A stretch of 64,000 nucleotides of DNA from Marinomonas maritima (lineage in GTDB: Bacteria; Pseudomonadota; Gammaproteobacteria; Pseudomonadales; Marinomonadaceae), in NCBI RefSeq assembly GCF_024435075.2, contig NZ_JAMZEG020000004.1, positions 354,001 to 418,000 of the forward strand, written 5' to 3'. Shown here piece after piece: positions 18,452 to 27,473 of the stretch; position 1 is the first letter of the stretch, and each line of letters begins with the position of its first letter. The position numbers and the translations under genes are program-made. The notes below the pieces were generated by a model. It made no database searches. It was not told the origin of the DNA and worked only from the letters and a program-made list of their open reading frames with translations.

Positions 18452-18490
18452 GCCTGCGACAGAGTTTACTGCTCTCGCAGGCTTTTTTTT
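18452..18490 (+). terminator. Rho-independent terminator after gtsD
   Basis: GCCTGCGA at 18452-18459 pairs with the CGCAGGC ending at 18482, with an inner AGAG/CTCT extension, then eight U residues. Ends the gts operon. Confidence 0.9.
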
Positions 18491-18663
18491 GCCAAAAACA
18501 CTGTATTACTGCACAAATGGTCAAAATTACTGCACAGTCTCTCGAATTTGTCACAAATATGAGATACATTTTCATAACTGTAATCAAACAAGCCACTCTA
18601 TAGTGACACTTGATTATCAAGAATCGAAGTACTGTCGACGAATATCATGAAGGGAACTAAACC

Positions 18664-20271
18664 ATGAAATTACCAAAGCGTTTTATCACGCATCTAGCCA
18701 TTACTGGTGTCGCGCTCTCCGTAACTGCGTGTTCTATGATGGGACCGCAAAAGCCAGACTGGCAAGAAGACAAAGAATACCGCGTGACTATTTTGCACAC
18801 CAATGATCACCACGGTCGCTTTTGGCAAAATAGTAATGGCGAATACGGCATGGCCGCTCGCAAAACATTAATCGATAACATCCGTGAAGAAGTCGCACTA
18901 GACGATGGCAACTCTTTGTTGCTTTCCGGTGGAGACATTAACACCGGCGTTCCAGAGTCAGATCTTCAAGACGCTGAACCAGATTTTCGTGGCATGAACA
19001 TGCTGAAATACGATGCCATGGCATTGGGTAATCATGAGTTCGACAACCCGCTTTCTGTATTGAAAAAACAACATGACTGGGCAGGCTTTCCTTTCCTATC
19101 TGCCAACATTCTAGACGCGAAAACAGGCAAACCACTGTTCGAAGCGTACAAGATTTTCCAAGTAAATGACCTTAAAATCGCTGTTATGGGCCTAACCACA
19201 GACGACACGGTGAAATTGGGTAACCCAGAATTCTTAGAAGGTATCCGAATCGAGTCACCGATTGAAGTGGCTCAGAAGTTGGTTCCAGAGTTACGTAAAA
19301 AAGCCGACATCGTTATCGCGGTAACCCACATGGGCCACTATCAAGATGGTAATCACGGCGGTAATGCCCCTGGTGATGTCGCGCTAGCACGAGCGGTTCC
19401 TGGTATTGACGTTGTAGTGGGTGGGCACTCTCAGAACCCTTTATTCCAGCCAGACGAGCAAAATGGCACGTTGATTTTGCAAGCACACGAATGGGGTAAA
19501 TACGTTGGACGTTTAGACTTTGTCTATAAAAATGGCGCTATTGTGTGGTCTGAATACCAATTAATCCCTGTTAATTTGAAGAAAAAAGTCAAAGACGCTG
19601 AAGGCAAGTCTGTGCGTGTTTTCATTGAAGACGAAATCGCACAAGACCCGACGATGCTTGAAATGTTGTCGCCTTTCCAAGAAAAAGGCCAGGACGAACT
19701 GAATGTTGAAATCGGTTTTTCAACCGACGACTTCATTGGCGAGCGTAGCATTGTTCGTAATCAAGAAACTAACCTAGGTAACTTGATTTCTGTTGCGATG
19801 AAAGAAAAAGTAAGTGCAGACATCGGTGTCATGAACTCTGGCGGTATCCGTGACAACTTAGAAAAAGGCATCGTTACTTACAAAAGCGTATTGAAAGTAC
19901 AACCTTTTGGAAACATGGTGTCTTATGTTGACTTTAGTGCAACAGAGTTAACGGATTACCTGACTGCCGCAGCGGCAAAACAAGCAGGTACAGGGGCTTT
20001 TGCACAGTTTGATGGCGTTTCTTTAATGCTAAAAGACGGCAAAGCAACCAACATCATGGTGAATGGTAAAGCGCTGAATGCTAGCAAAACCTACCGTATC
20101 GCGATGAACAATTACACCGCATCAGGTGGTGACGGTTACCCTAAAATCGTTGATCATCCAAACTATGTAAACTCAGGTTATGTTGATGCTGATGTGTTGG
20201 TGGAATACATTCAAAAACACTCCCCGCTTGATGGTGCTAAGTTTGCGCCAACGGGCGCAGTGAAGCGTTAA
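18664..20271 (+). CDS. ushA: UshA-type 5'-nucleotidase / UDP-sugar hydrolase, predicted lipoprotein
   Basis: A 535-residue secreted metallophosphoesterase that hydrolyses nucleotides and UDP-sugars outside the cytoplasm. The N-terminus has a lipobox (SVTAC, C23), predicting a lipid anchor. Metal-binding motifs: TILHTNDHHGR, LSGGDINTG, ALGNHEFD, VTHMGHY and VVGGHSQ. The C-terminal nucleotidase domain contains NSGGIRDNL and the substrate-stacking region YTASGGDGYP. Length is close to E. coli UshA. Monocistronic between two terminators; gives purine/phosphate scavenging. Confidence 0.92.
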   Translation: MKLPKRFITHLAITGVALSVTACSMMGPQKPDWQEDKEYRVTILHTNDHHGRFWQNSNGEYGMAARKTLIDNIREEVALDDGNSLLLSGGDINTGVPESDLQDAEPDFRGMNMLKYDAMALGNHEFDNPLSVLKKQHDWAGFPFLSANILDAKTGKPLFEAYKIFQVNDLKIAVMGLTTDDTVKLGNPEFLEGIRIESPIEVAQKLVPELRKKADIVIAVTHMGHYQDGNHGGNAPGDVALARAVPGIDVVVGGHSQNPLFQPDEQNGTLILQAHEWGKYVGRLDFVYKNGAIVWSEYQLIPVNLKKKVKDAEGKSVRVFIEDEIAQDPTMLEMLSPFQEKGQDELNVEIGFSTDDFIGERSIVRNQETNLGNLISVAMKEKVSADIGVMNSGGIRDNLEKGIVTYKSVLKVQPFGNMVSYVDFSATELTDYLTAAAAKQAGTGAFAQFDGVSLMLKDGKATNIMVNGKALNASKTYRIAMNNYTASGGDGYPKIVDHPNYVNSGYVDADVLVEYIQKHSPLDGAKFAPTGAVKR

Positions 20272-20301
20272 TATCAGCAAACACGAATAAATAACAGATA
20301 T

Positions 20302-20343
20302 AAAAAAAGCGCCAGTAGAGTATTCATCTACTGGCGCTTTTTT
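20302..20343. terminator. Bidirectional terminator between ushA and the 171-aa secreted protein gene
   Basis: AAAGCGCCAGTAGA (20306-20319) pairs with TCTACTGGCGCTTT (20327-20340), seven-base loop, with A-run before and T-run after. Serves both converging genes. Confidence 0.92.
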
Positions 20344-20373
20344 CGCTTAATACGTCACAAAATCAAAAAAAGG

Positions 20374-20889
20374 TTACTGCTTCTTATAGGTTAACGACCA
20401 AGTCAGCGGTGTCGGTAGTTTTTCAGACTCTAACTTAACGGTAAACAGTAATTCTTGGTCACCGACCTGTTTCCAAGTATTGGTACGTTTGCCTCGTTCG
20501 GACTCAAGGATAACAACAACCGAGTCGCTCGTTTGCTGATAAGTGCCGGAGATTTCAACACCTTCTTCGTCTTTTTTAATCACTTCTGCGTTGGCCGTTA
20601 GTGGAATGGTATCCACTTCCGCATCATCACATTGCCACTGAAATTGCGTCTCCTGCAAACCCAATAGCCACTGATGACAGATTTGCGTCTGTTTTTTTAA
20701 TACAGGCCTCGCCAAAGCGCGAATAAAGAAATTCATCTCCTGGGCCACGTTCTCAACAGCGACATCTAACTTAGCTTGCGTGCTGTCAGCATCTTGTAAT
20801 ATCCACTTTCCACCTAAGTCTACGCCCGCAGCCTGTACACCTGAACTGAGCGCAACGCTTAATACACCAACACCAATCAGTCTATTCAC
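20374..20889 (-). CDS. Secreted protein of unknown function
   Basis: I do not recognise a family. Using the GTG at 20889 (GGAGAAG seven bases upstream) gives 171 residues beginning with a Sec signal peptide (MNRLIGVGVLSVALSSGVQA). The longer frame to 20976 has no good ribosome site and would bury the signal peptide. The mature protein opens DLGGKWILQDADS, has two cysteines (ICHQW, WQCDDAE) that could form a disulfide, and ends in beta-rich sequence, suggesting a small periplasmic beta-barrel or lipocalin-like fold (inference). Confidence 0.7.
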   Translation of the reverse strand: MNRLIGVGVLSVALSSGVQAAGVDLGGKWILQDADSTQAKLDVAVENVAQEMNFFIRALARPVLKKQTQICHQWLLGLQETQFQWQCDDAEVDTIPLTANAEVIKKDEEGVEISGTYQQTSDSVVVILESERGKRTNTWKQVGDQELLFTVKLESEKLPTPLTWSLTYKKQ

Positions 20890-20996
20890 CTTACTTCTCC
20901 TTATTTTTATTGTGAATAGATGATCGCAAAGAACCGCAAGATTGTAAGGCGCAAAAACGCGCACAATGACTGACATTTAGCGCCACGAAGGTGGCT

Positions 20997-23411
20997 TTAG
21001 ATGCTTTGACGCTCTAATGGGAAAGACACGCTGCCACACAGATATTGAGTGGCAATATCACCGGTAACAGGTTTAGAGAAGTAATAACCTTGATATCTCG
21101 CACAACCTATTTTTTCTAAAATATTTTTTTCTATCGCGCTTTCTACCCCTTCAGCCAAGACAGACAGATTCATGTGATTCGCCATCGACACAATCGTATT
21201 GATGATGACATGACTGTTTGGATCGTTAGAAAGGTCACGAACAAAGGATTGATCTATCTTTAATTGATTGATAGGGAAATGTTGCAAATAACGCAATGAA
21301 GAATAGCCCGTTCCAAAATCATCAATAGAAAACCGAACTTGATGCTCTTTAAGCTGCCCCATTTTTTCCGCGACCGACGCGATGTTTTCAACCAACATAC
21401 CTTCAGTGATTTCTAAATCGAGCAATCTAGGCTCTATCTGCGTGTTTTCTATGACTTCTTTCACTGTGCCTACAAAACTGTCCTTGGCGAATTGATAAGG
21501 GCTAATGTTAATGGCCATGCCTTCAAAAGATGCCGGTAACCCCAAGTCTTGCCATACCTTTAATTGCTGGCAGGCGTTGTCTAACACCCAGTATCCGACA
21601 TCATCAATGATGCCAAGTTCTTCTGCAATGGGTATAAAGCGCGAAGGAGAAACCAAGCCAAGTTCTTCACTAAACCAACGTAACAACACTTCAAAACCTA
21701 TCAATTTTCCGTTTTTATTCACTTGTGGTTGATAGACTAAATAGAATTCATCGTTGCGAACCGCACTGTGTAAGGCTTTTTCTAACGTGGCCCGTTCGGC
21801 TACTTGCGCTTGCATTTCTTGACGATAAAAGCGGAAACCGTTACGGCCGCCCTCTTTCGCCTCATACATAGCCGTATCCGCTTGACGTAGAGCCTCCATG
21901 TCATCCGCATCGTCTAAAGGAAACAAGCTAATGCCAATACTTACTGAAATAAATAAATCAGCTTTCTCTAAATGGAACACTTGAGACATCTGAGCCAACA
22001 AGGTCTCAGCCAACGAGGTTACTTTTTTCTGTGCTTCATTAAGCTCTATATCAAGCATTGGTATCAACAAAACGAATTCATCGCCACCAATGCGCACCGC
22101 CGTATCCGCCTCAGACAGACAGGAAACAATACGTTTAGCCGCTTCAACTAAAAGGGCATCCCCCATATGGTGCCCCATGGAATCATTAATATTTTTAAAA
22201 CGGTCTAAATCAATAAATAACAACCCTCCTATTTGTCCATTATCCCGAGCCGTGGTAATGACTTGCTGTAAGTTTTGATTTAAAAACCGTCGATTGGGTA
22301 GGTTAGTTAGCGCATCGTAATAGGCCAAAAAGTTCACTTGTTCTTGGTCTTTTTTACGCTGGGTAATGTCTCTAAAGGACGCTAAGAAAAAGGCCTCATT
22401 GTCTAGCGTAATGATGTTTCCACACACTTCCACAGGAAAGCAATCACCATTACTTTTATGGTATTTCGTCTCATATATTTTGGGATCTCCCTGCGAATTA
22501 CTCGTCCACCCTTTCAATGTGCTCGGCTCTTGCTCTGGATCGATATCTTGAATATTTAACGTCAGTAACGTGGGAGTGTCATAATCTAATAGTCGGCAAG
22601 TTTCGCTATTACAATCCACTATTTGGCCTTTTAAATTGGTGAGTAACATGCATTCGCTGGATTGGTGCAGCACCGCTTTAAAATACGCCTCGCTTTTCGC
22701 CAGTTCACTCTCTACTTTCTTACGTTTATGCCAAAGTGCCGTAATAGTACGCGCTAAGATACCCAGTTCGTCTTCACGGGACGTCTGTTTAAACTTCAAT
22801 TCGGCTGGTTCGTCTTCTTCTTTTTCCAGCCAATTTAGTTGCTCAATCACACGATAAAGCGGCCTCGAAATTTGGAAATAAAACAGCATAAACATGGCTA
22901 GGCTGAGTAAAGACGCGGATATAAAGGACGTAGCAACTAAGCGAATACTTCGTCGAATAAAACCATTCGTCGCTGCTGCATTATCAATTGAAACAACAAG
23001 AGTACCCACCACCAATTGATCGTCACGTTTTAAAGGCAAGGTAAAACGTGCGGGTAACCCACTAAAAATTTTTGAAGATAACCAGCGTAACGGTAAAGGA
23101 GCTAATGACCGATACATGCTTGCCAATTCGTAACCTAAATCATCCTCTAATTTTGCTTTATGAAAGCTATTGGAGCGCATTAAGCCAGTCAAAACAGTCT
23201 TGGCTAAATCATCGTCTAAATAGTAAGCCGCTTCTGATGCCGAACTTTCGACAATACGTAACGTCGACATGATCTGATTTTCAATGATTACCTGCTCTTC
23301 TTTCCAATCAATAGCAATTTGAAAAGTACTCATTAAGAGACTTAATAGCAACAAAAGCACCAAGGCCCATTTAGCTTGTTTATACGACAGTCGCTTACGC
23401 AGAGCTAACAT
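20997..23411 (-). CDS. Membrane PAS-GGDEF-EAL protein (c-di-GMP turnover)
   Basis: An 804-residue inner-membrane signalling protein: TM near 15-33, periplasmic region to about 155, TM near 157-180, HAMP-like segment, PAS about 240-350, GGDEF domain with intact RIGGDEF (442-446), EAL domain with EVL (E574) in place of EAL and later motifs DDFGTGYSSL intact. The RxxD inhibitory site before GGDEF is absent (SEAD instead). Both cyclase and phosphodiesterase active sites look usable. It lies 19 bases downstream of a periplasmic binding-protein gene on the same strand, which may provide its input signal. Confidence 0.9.
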   Translation of the reverse strand: MLALRKRLSYKQAKWALVLLLLLSLLMSTFQIAIDWKEEQVIIENQIMSTLRIVESSASEAAYYLDDDLAKTVLTGLMRSNSFHKAKLEDDLGYELASMYRSLAPLPLRWLSSKIFSGLPARFTLPLKRDDQLVVGTLVVSIDNAAATNGFIRRSIRLVATSFISASLLSLAMFMLFYFQISRPLYRVIEQLNWLEKEEDEPAELKFKQTSREDELGILARTITALWHKRKKVESELAKSEAYFKAVLHQSSECMLLTNLKGQIVDCNSETCRLLDYDTPTLLTLNIQDIDPEQEPSTLKGWTSNSQGDPKIYETKYHKSNGDCFPVEVCGNIITLDNEAFFLASFRDITQRKKDQEQVNFLAYYDALTNLPNRRFLNQNLQQVITTARDNGQIGGLLFIDLDRFKNINDSMGHHMGDALLVEAAKRIVSCLSEADTAVRIGGDEFVLLIPMLDIELNEAQKKVTSLAETLLAQMSQVFHLEKADLFISVSIGISLFPLDDADDMEALRQADTAMYEAKEGGRNGFRFYRQEMQAQVAERATLEKALHSAVRNDEFYLVYQPQVNKNGKLIGFEVLLRWFSEELGLVSPSRFIPIAEELGIIDDVGYWVLDNACQQLKVWQDLGLPASFEGMAINISPYQFAKDSFVGTVKEVIENTQIEPRLLDLEITEGMLVENIASVAEKMGQLKEHQVRFSIDDFGTGYSSLRYLQHFPINQLKIDQSFVRDLSNDPNSHVIINTIVSMANHMNLSVLAEGVESAIEKNILEKIGCARYQGYYFSKPVTGDIATQYLCGSVSFPLERQSI

Positions 23412-23430
23412 AATCCCTCACTCTATACGG

Positions 23431-24222
23431 CTATTGAGTTACTAAAGAAAAACCGTATTTCTTTAGTATTTCGTCTCTCTTGCCACTCTTGCTCAATGTA
23501 TCCAAACCTTTATTTAATACATTACGCCACTTTTCGGCTTCTGGATGCAATTTACTAAAGCAGACAGAGTAATGGTCTAAACCCAACTCTGACACATCAT
23601 AGAAACTAAGGGAATCGATAACCTGCATACGTTTAGCTGCAAAAATAGCACTATCACGCTCCGTCATGAAAACATCTTGATTACGACGTAATAACACATT
23701 AATTCCTTGCTCTAGCCCTGACACAGAAGAGTAAGGAATATCAGCACTGTCTAAAATGTTGGTTTGAGACCAACCATTTACAGCCGCAACATTGTATTTT
23801 TTGAGAATATCTAAAGTAGGAATCTCATCATCCAGAAAAGATCGGCGAGTCACAAACGTATTGGCAGAATCACTCAGGTTGTCAGAAAATAGTGCAAATT
23901 TTTCACGAATAGGAATGGGTCGACACGATACAGCGCCTAATATCAAGCCCGCTTCCACATCACGCATGATACGTTTCCAAGGCATTAATTCGATTCGAAC
24001 CGTCACGCCCTGAGTAGCGTATGCGGCACGTAGCACATCGACATCAAAACCATAAACAGTATCCACCACTCCAAAGTTTGACGAAGGCGGCAACTTATTA
24101 GCATCAATAACATGAGGAGGAAAATGTATCGTATGCAATACAATTTCTTCAGCGTACAAAACCTTTGGCACGCACAACATTATCACCACAAAAGAAAGTA
24201 AAAAACGGCGTATTTTTATCAT
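23431..24222 (-). CDS. Periplasmic family-3 solute-binding-like protein
   Basis: A 263-residue secreted protein of the amino-acid-binding (SBP_bac_3) superfamily: signal peptide MIKIRRFLLSFVVIMLCVPK, mature region with GFDVDVLRAAYATQGV and MPWKRIMRDVEAG. The ATG at 24222 is preferred over 24240 because the hydrophobic signal starts there and GGGGAA lies upstream. No permease or ATPase is next to it; instead it leads the PAS-GGDEF-EAL gene. A sensory rather than transport role is therefore likely (inference). Confidence 0.8.
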   Translation of the reverse strand: MIKIRRFLLSFVVIMLCVPKVLYAEEIVLHTIHFPPHVIDANKLPPSSNFGVVDTVYGFDVDVLRAAYATQGVTVRIELMPWKRIMRDVEAGLILGAVSCRPIPIREKFALFSDNLSDSANTFVTRRSFLDDEIPTLDILKKYNVAAVNGWSQTNILDSADIPYSSVSGLEQGINVLLRRNQDVFMTERDSAIFAAKRMQVIDSLSFYDVSELGLDHYSVCFSKLHPEAEKWRNVLNKGLDTLSKSGKRDEILKKYGFSLVTQ

Positions 24223-24383
24223 TATTATGTTCCCCGTCACTCAATTTTTCGTTGAAATAAGCCAACTTACGCCCATTTCACGATGTTTAAATATGAAGCA
24301 GAACACAACCCGACTCAAGCATTATAAATGCATTAATACTCTTAATTATCAGCAAAAAACGAGCCCAATGACTAAACACAACG

Positions 24384-24412
24384 CAAAAAAAATCTAGCCG
24401 AAGCTAGATTTT
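24384..24412 (-). terminator. Rho-independent terminator after rph
   Basis: On the minus strand AAAATCTAGC-TTCG-GCTAGATTTT: ten-base stem with a UUCG tetraloop, followed by a U-run (complement of 24384-24390). Confidence 0.9.
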
Positions 24413-24431
24413 ATTAAATACACCACATCCA

Positions 24432-25151
24432 TTACTTATCGGATAAAGCCGCGCGTTGCGCTTCCATTATTTCCGTAATGCCTTTACGCGCCACCGCCAG
24501 CATGCCCATCATGTGCTCATCACTAAAGGCCTCACCTTCAGCGGTGCCTTGGATCTCAATGAAACCGCCTTTGTCGTTCATAATGACATTCATATCGGTT
24601 TCCGCATTAGAATCTTCAGGGTAATCCAAATCTAAAACAGGTACGCCTTTATAAACACCAACAGAAATCGCCGCGATTTGGGAAACAATTGGGTTCTCTT
24701 TAACCTTCTTTTTTCCAACTAAAACACGCATTGCGTCCGACAAAGCAACAAAACCGCCAGTGATAGACGCCGTGCGAGTGCCACCATCTGCTTGAATAAC
24801 ATCACAGTCGATTGTAATCGTGTTTTCACCGAGTTTTTTAAGGTCCACCGCCGCGCGCAAAGAACGACCAATCAAACGCTGAATCTCAACAGTACGGCCA
24901 CTTTGCTTACCTCGAGCCGCTTCACGGTCCATACGACTGTGTGTTGAACGAGGCAACATACCGTATTCTGCCGTGATCCAACCTTGGCCTTTGCCTTTCA
25001 AAAAACGCGGCACGCCAGAAACCACGGTAGCAGTACAAATAACTTTGGTATCGCCACACTCAATTAAAACGGAACCTTCCGCGTGTTTTGTAAAATGACG
25101 AGTGATTTTAAGGGGACGTAACTGATCTACTGCTCTTCCGCTTGGGCGCAT
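24432..25151 (-). CDS. rph: Ribonuclease PH
   Basis: A 239-residue phosphorolytic 3'-5' exoribonuclease that trims tRNA 3' ends using phosphate. Starts MRPSGRAVDQLRPLKITRHF, contains the conserved RGKQSGRTVEIQRLIGRSLR and CDVIQADGGTRTASITGG, and has full family length, so unlike E. coli K-12 rph it is not frameshifted. Divergent from yicC, the usual neighbour in gammaproteobacteria. Confidence 0.97.
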   Translation of the reverse strand: MRPSGRAVDQLRPLKITRHFTKHAEGSVLIECGDTKVICTATVVSGVPRFLKGKGQGWITAEYGMLPRSTHSRMDREAARGKQSGRTVEIQRLIGRSLRAAVDLKKLGENTITIDCDVIQADGGTRTASITGGFVALSDAMRVLVGKKKVKENPIVSQIAAISVGVYKGVPVLDLDYPEDSNAETDMNVIMNDKGGFIEIQGTAEGEAFSDEHMMGMLAVARKGITEIMEAQRAALSDK

Positions 25152-25329
25152 ACTGGTTCTCTCTATTGGTCAACCATCATAAAGTCGCAATTATAACGAA
25201 CCTACACAAAATTGCGCCCCCAGCGATAGGAAAACACAACAATAAGCGAAACTGTCGAACACGCCTTCCTTGCGTTACACTATCGCCTTTACTTTTATCT
25301 CACATCACCTCTACATTTAGGTATTCAAC

Positions 25330-26196
25330 ATGACTGCAAGCATGACCGCCTTCTCACGCCAAGAAGCCGTATACGATTGGGGCACCATCAGCTGGGAAGT
25401 CCGCTCAGTAAATCAACGCTATTTAGAACCTAACTTCCGCCTGCCAGAAAACTTTCGCGAGCTTGAGTTTGCATTTCGTGACGTGCTGCGTAAGAAAATC
25501 AACCGAGGCAAACTGGAGTGCCAACTGCGCTTTCAAGCCGTCGACAAAGCCGCTACCAGCCTGACCATTAACCCTGACAACGCCCAAGCCCTAGCAAACG
25601 CCATCGACACACTTGGCACGTGGTTCAAAGACTTAGACCCAGCCAACCCGCTCGACATTTTAAAATGGCCTGGTATTTTAAGCGACTCAGGCACAGACGC
25701 TGACATCATGAAAAAAGCGGTCGTGGAACTCTTTAACCAATCTGTCGAAGAGCTAATTCAAGTTCGACTACGCGAAGGTACTCAACTGAAAGAAATAATC
25801 GAACAGCGCCTCGATGCGATCGACGCCATCGTTGTTGAAGTTCAAGCCAAGCTGCCAGAAATCATCGCCGCGCAGAAGCAAAACCTCATCAACAAACTAG
25901 AAGCGGCCAAAGTCGACCTTGACCCAATGCGCGTCGAAGCTGAAATCGTACTATTGGCACAAAAAGCCGATGTCGCCGAAGAACTCGACCGCCTTGCAAC
26001 ACACAACAAAGAAGTACGCCGTCAGCTACAACAAACAGGCCCAATCGGCCGCCGTCTAGACTTCTTAATGCAAGAACTCAACCGTGAAGCCAACACCCTT
26101 TCATCTAAATCCATCGTCGTAGAAACCACCCAAAGCGCCGTGGAATTGAAAGTATTAATCGAACAAATGAGAGAGCAGATCCAAAATATTGAGTAA
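25330..26196 (+). CDS. yicC: YicC-family endoribonuclease-like protein
   Basis: A 288-residue YicC protein: N-terminal SMTAFSRQEA and SVNQRYLEP, C-terminal DUF1732 region (GRRLDFLMQELNREANTLSSK) which is the family hallmark. E. coli YicC is reported as an RNase acting on RNAs such as RyhB. In many genomes gmk follows yicC; here gmk is 20 kb away. Confidence 0.93.
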   Translation: MTASMTAFSRQEAVYDWGTISWEVRSVNQRYLEPNFRLPENFRELEFAFRDVLRKKINRGKLECQLRFQAVDKAATSLTINPDNAQALANAIDTLGTWFKDLDPANPLDILKWPGILSDSGTDADIMKKAVVELFNQSVEELIQVRLREGTQLKEIIEQRLDAIDAIVVEVQAKLPEIIAAQKQNLINKLEAAKVDLDPMRVEAEIVLLAQKADVAEELDRLATHNKEVRRQLQQTGPIGRRLDFLMQELNREANTLSSKSIVVETTQSAVELKVLIEQMREQIQNIE

Positions 26197-26206
26197 TTAT
26201 TCTCTC

Positions 26207-27040
26207 TTATTCTTGCGGCTTGTTCATATCTCGACGCAGCGCCTGTAGCTCCAGCTGGAGTTGTTGCATTTGCTCCAATAGCTGTTGCTGTGTGGCTTTT
26301 TCAGCGTCTAGCTCGTCTTTGTTATCATCGTCATGCATGGTCTGTACTGCGTTGACGATGACAGCAATGAAGAGGTTTAACATGGTGAAGGTAGCAATGA
26401 GGATAAAGGGAATAAAAAACACCCAAGCATAAGGAAAGGCTTCCATTACGGGTCGTGCAATGCCCATGGACCAGCTTTCTAGAGTCATGACTTGGAACAG
26501 CGTATACAGTGAAGCGCCTAGACTACCAAACCAGTCCGGAAACGCCTCACCAAATAATTTGGTGACCATCACGGCGGCCACGTAATACACAAGCCCCAAC
26601 ACCATGGCGATGGACAACATACCATTCAAGGATTTGATCAATGCCCCGACAATTTTTCGCATCGACGGAACAAAAGTCAGTACGCGTAATACTCGCAATA
26701 CTCTGAGCGCACGCAACACAGCAAACGGGCCACTAGCAGGGACTAATGCGATCCCCACGACAATAAAATCAAATACATTCCAGCCATCTTTGAAAAAAGC
26801 AAAACGGTGTACAAGCAAACGAATGGTGAGCTCAATAACAAACACCGCCAATATAGCCTTATCTAATGCCATTAAAAACGGGCCAACGGCTGTCATCACC
26901 TCAGGCGAGGTTTCTAAACCGAGAATAATGGCATTGATTAAAATCAACGCCAATAAAAAACGCTGTATCCTAATGTTTTCAATGAACATCTTCAAACGCT
27001 GACGAATGGAATCTGTTGAAACAAGCGATGTACTGGCCAT
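26207..27040 (-). CDS. Bacterial voltage-gated sodium channel (NavBac / NaChBac family)
   Basis: A 277-residue single-domain six-TM channel that would form a homotetramer. S1 about 26-43, S4 voltage sensor with repeated arginines every third residue (R110, R113, R116, R119 in ALRVLRVLRVLT), selectivity filter TLESW (186-190) followed by SMGIARPVME as in NavAb and NavMs, S6 about 206-230, then an acidic neck and a C-terminal Gln-rich coiled coil (about 245-270) typical of these tetramers. The TLESW filter makes Na+ selectivity likely over K+. Such channels are common in marine and alkaliphilic bacteria, tied to Na+ homeostasis and motility. Leader contains a decamer repeat. Confidence 0.92.
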   Translation of the reverse strand: MASTSLVSTDSIRQRLKMFIENIRIQRFLLALILINAIILGLETSPEVMTAVGPFLMALDKAILAVFVIELTIRLLVHRFAFFKDGWNVFDFIVVGIALVPASGPFAVLRALRVLRVLRVLTFVPSMRKIVGALIKSLNGMLSIAMVLGLVYYVAAVMVTKLFGEAFPDWFGSLGASLYTLFQVMTLESWSMGIARPVMEAFPYAWVFFIPFILIATFTMLNLFIAVIVNAVQTMHDDDNKDELDAEKATQQQLLEQMQQLQLELQALRRDMNKPQE

Positions 27041-27052
27041 GAGCTACCTCAA

Positions 27053-27102
27053 TCCTAAACTGTCCTAAACTGTCCTAAACTGTCCTAAACTGTCCCATAC
27101 TG
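27053..27102. repeat. Decamer tandem repeat upstream of the sodium channel gene
   Basis: TCCTAAACTG is repeated four times exactly at 27053-27092, followed by a diverged unit TCCCATACTG at 27093-27102. On the channel's sense strand each unit carries AGGA. It ends 12 bases from the channel start codon, i.e. in its leader or promoter. Confidence 0.97.
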
Positions 27103-27424
27103 GGATTAAATTGACGCCATTTTATGCCAGAGAAGAAGAAGGTCAATCTCTTTTGATGTAAACAAATTGACCTATTAGAGGATGGTGAAAACGCCCTGCT
27201 TCCCGTGGATGTTATTAAGGAAAACGCGGGAACAAACCAACATCGTCATACCGCTTTATCTATACTATGGGAGCAACGAATTAACCAATCTTATTATAGT
27301 TTAAAACTATAGATTAAGATTAAAGAGATAGCTTATATTAAATTTAAAGTTATCATAGTGGTAACTATCATAAGTCTTACAACTCAGCCTTGTACGCAGC
27401 GATTAAGTTACGCTGGCTGTTAAG
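27103..27424. promoter_or_regulatory. AT-rich intergenic region with two palindromes upstream of the NYN gene
   Basis: No gene is visible. Two operator-like inverted repeats share ATAGT and ACTAT half-sites: TATAGTTTAAAACTATA at 27295-27311 (eight-base arms) and ATAGTGGTAACTAT at 27355-27368 within a larger imperfect repeat. They lie about 57 bases apart, upstream of the NYN gene. Probable regulator binding sites. Confidence 0.5.
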
Positions 27425-27456
27425 GTGAAAAAACCGGCTTTAGCCGGTTTTTTCAC
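27425..27456. terminator. Perfect 14-bp hairpin with T-run just before the NYN gene
   Basis: GTGAAAAAACCGGC (27425-27438), loop TTTA, GCCGGTTTTTTCAC (27443-27456). It has all the features of an intrinsic terminator but ends only 17 bases before the NYN start codon, with no upstream gene on the plus strand. It is either an attenuator in the NYN leader or the terminator of a lost gene. Confidence 0.85.
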
Positions 27457-27473
27457 ATCTAAGGATAGATAAA

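Noticed and set aside
24432..25151. Frameshifted rph as in E. coli K-12
   Set aside because: The reading frame is full length with normal C-terminus.
27053..27102. Decamer repeats as a CRISPR array
   Set aside because: Units are contiguous with no spacers, and no cas genes are present.
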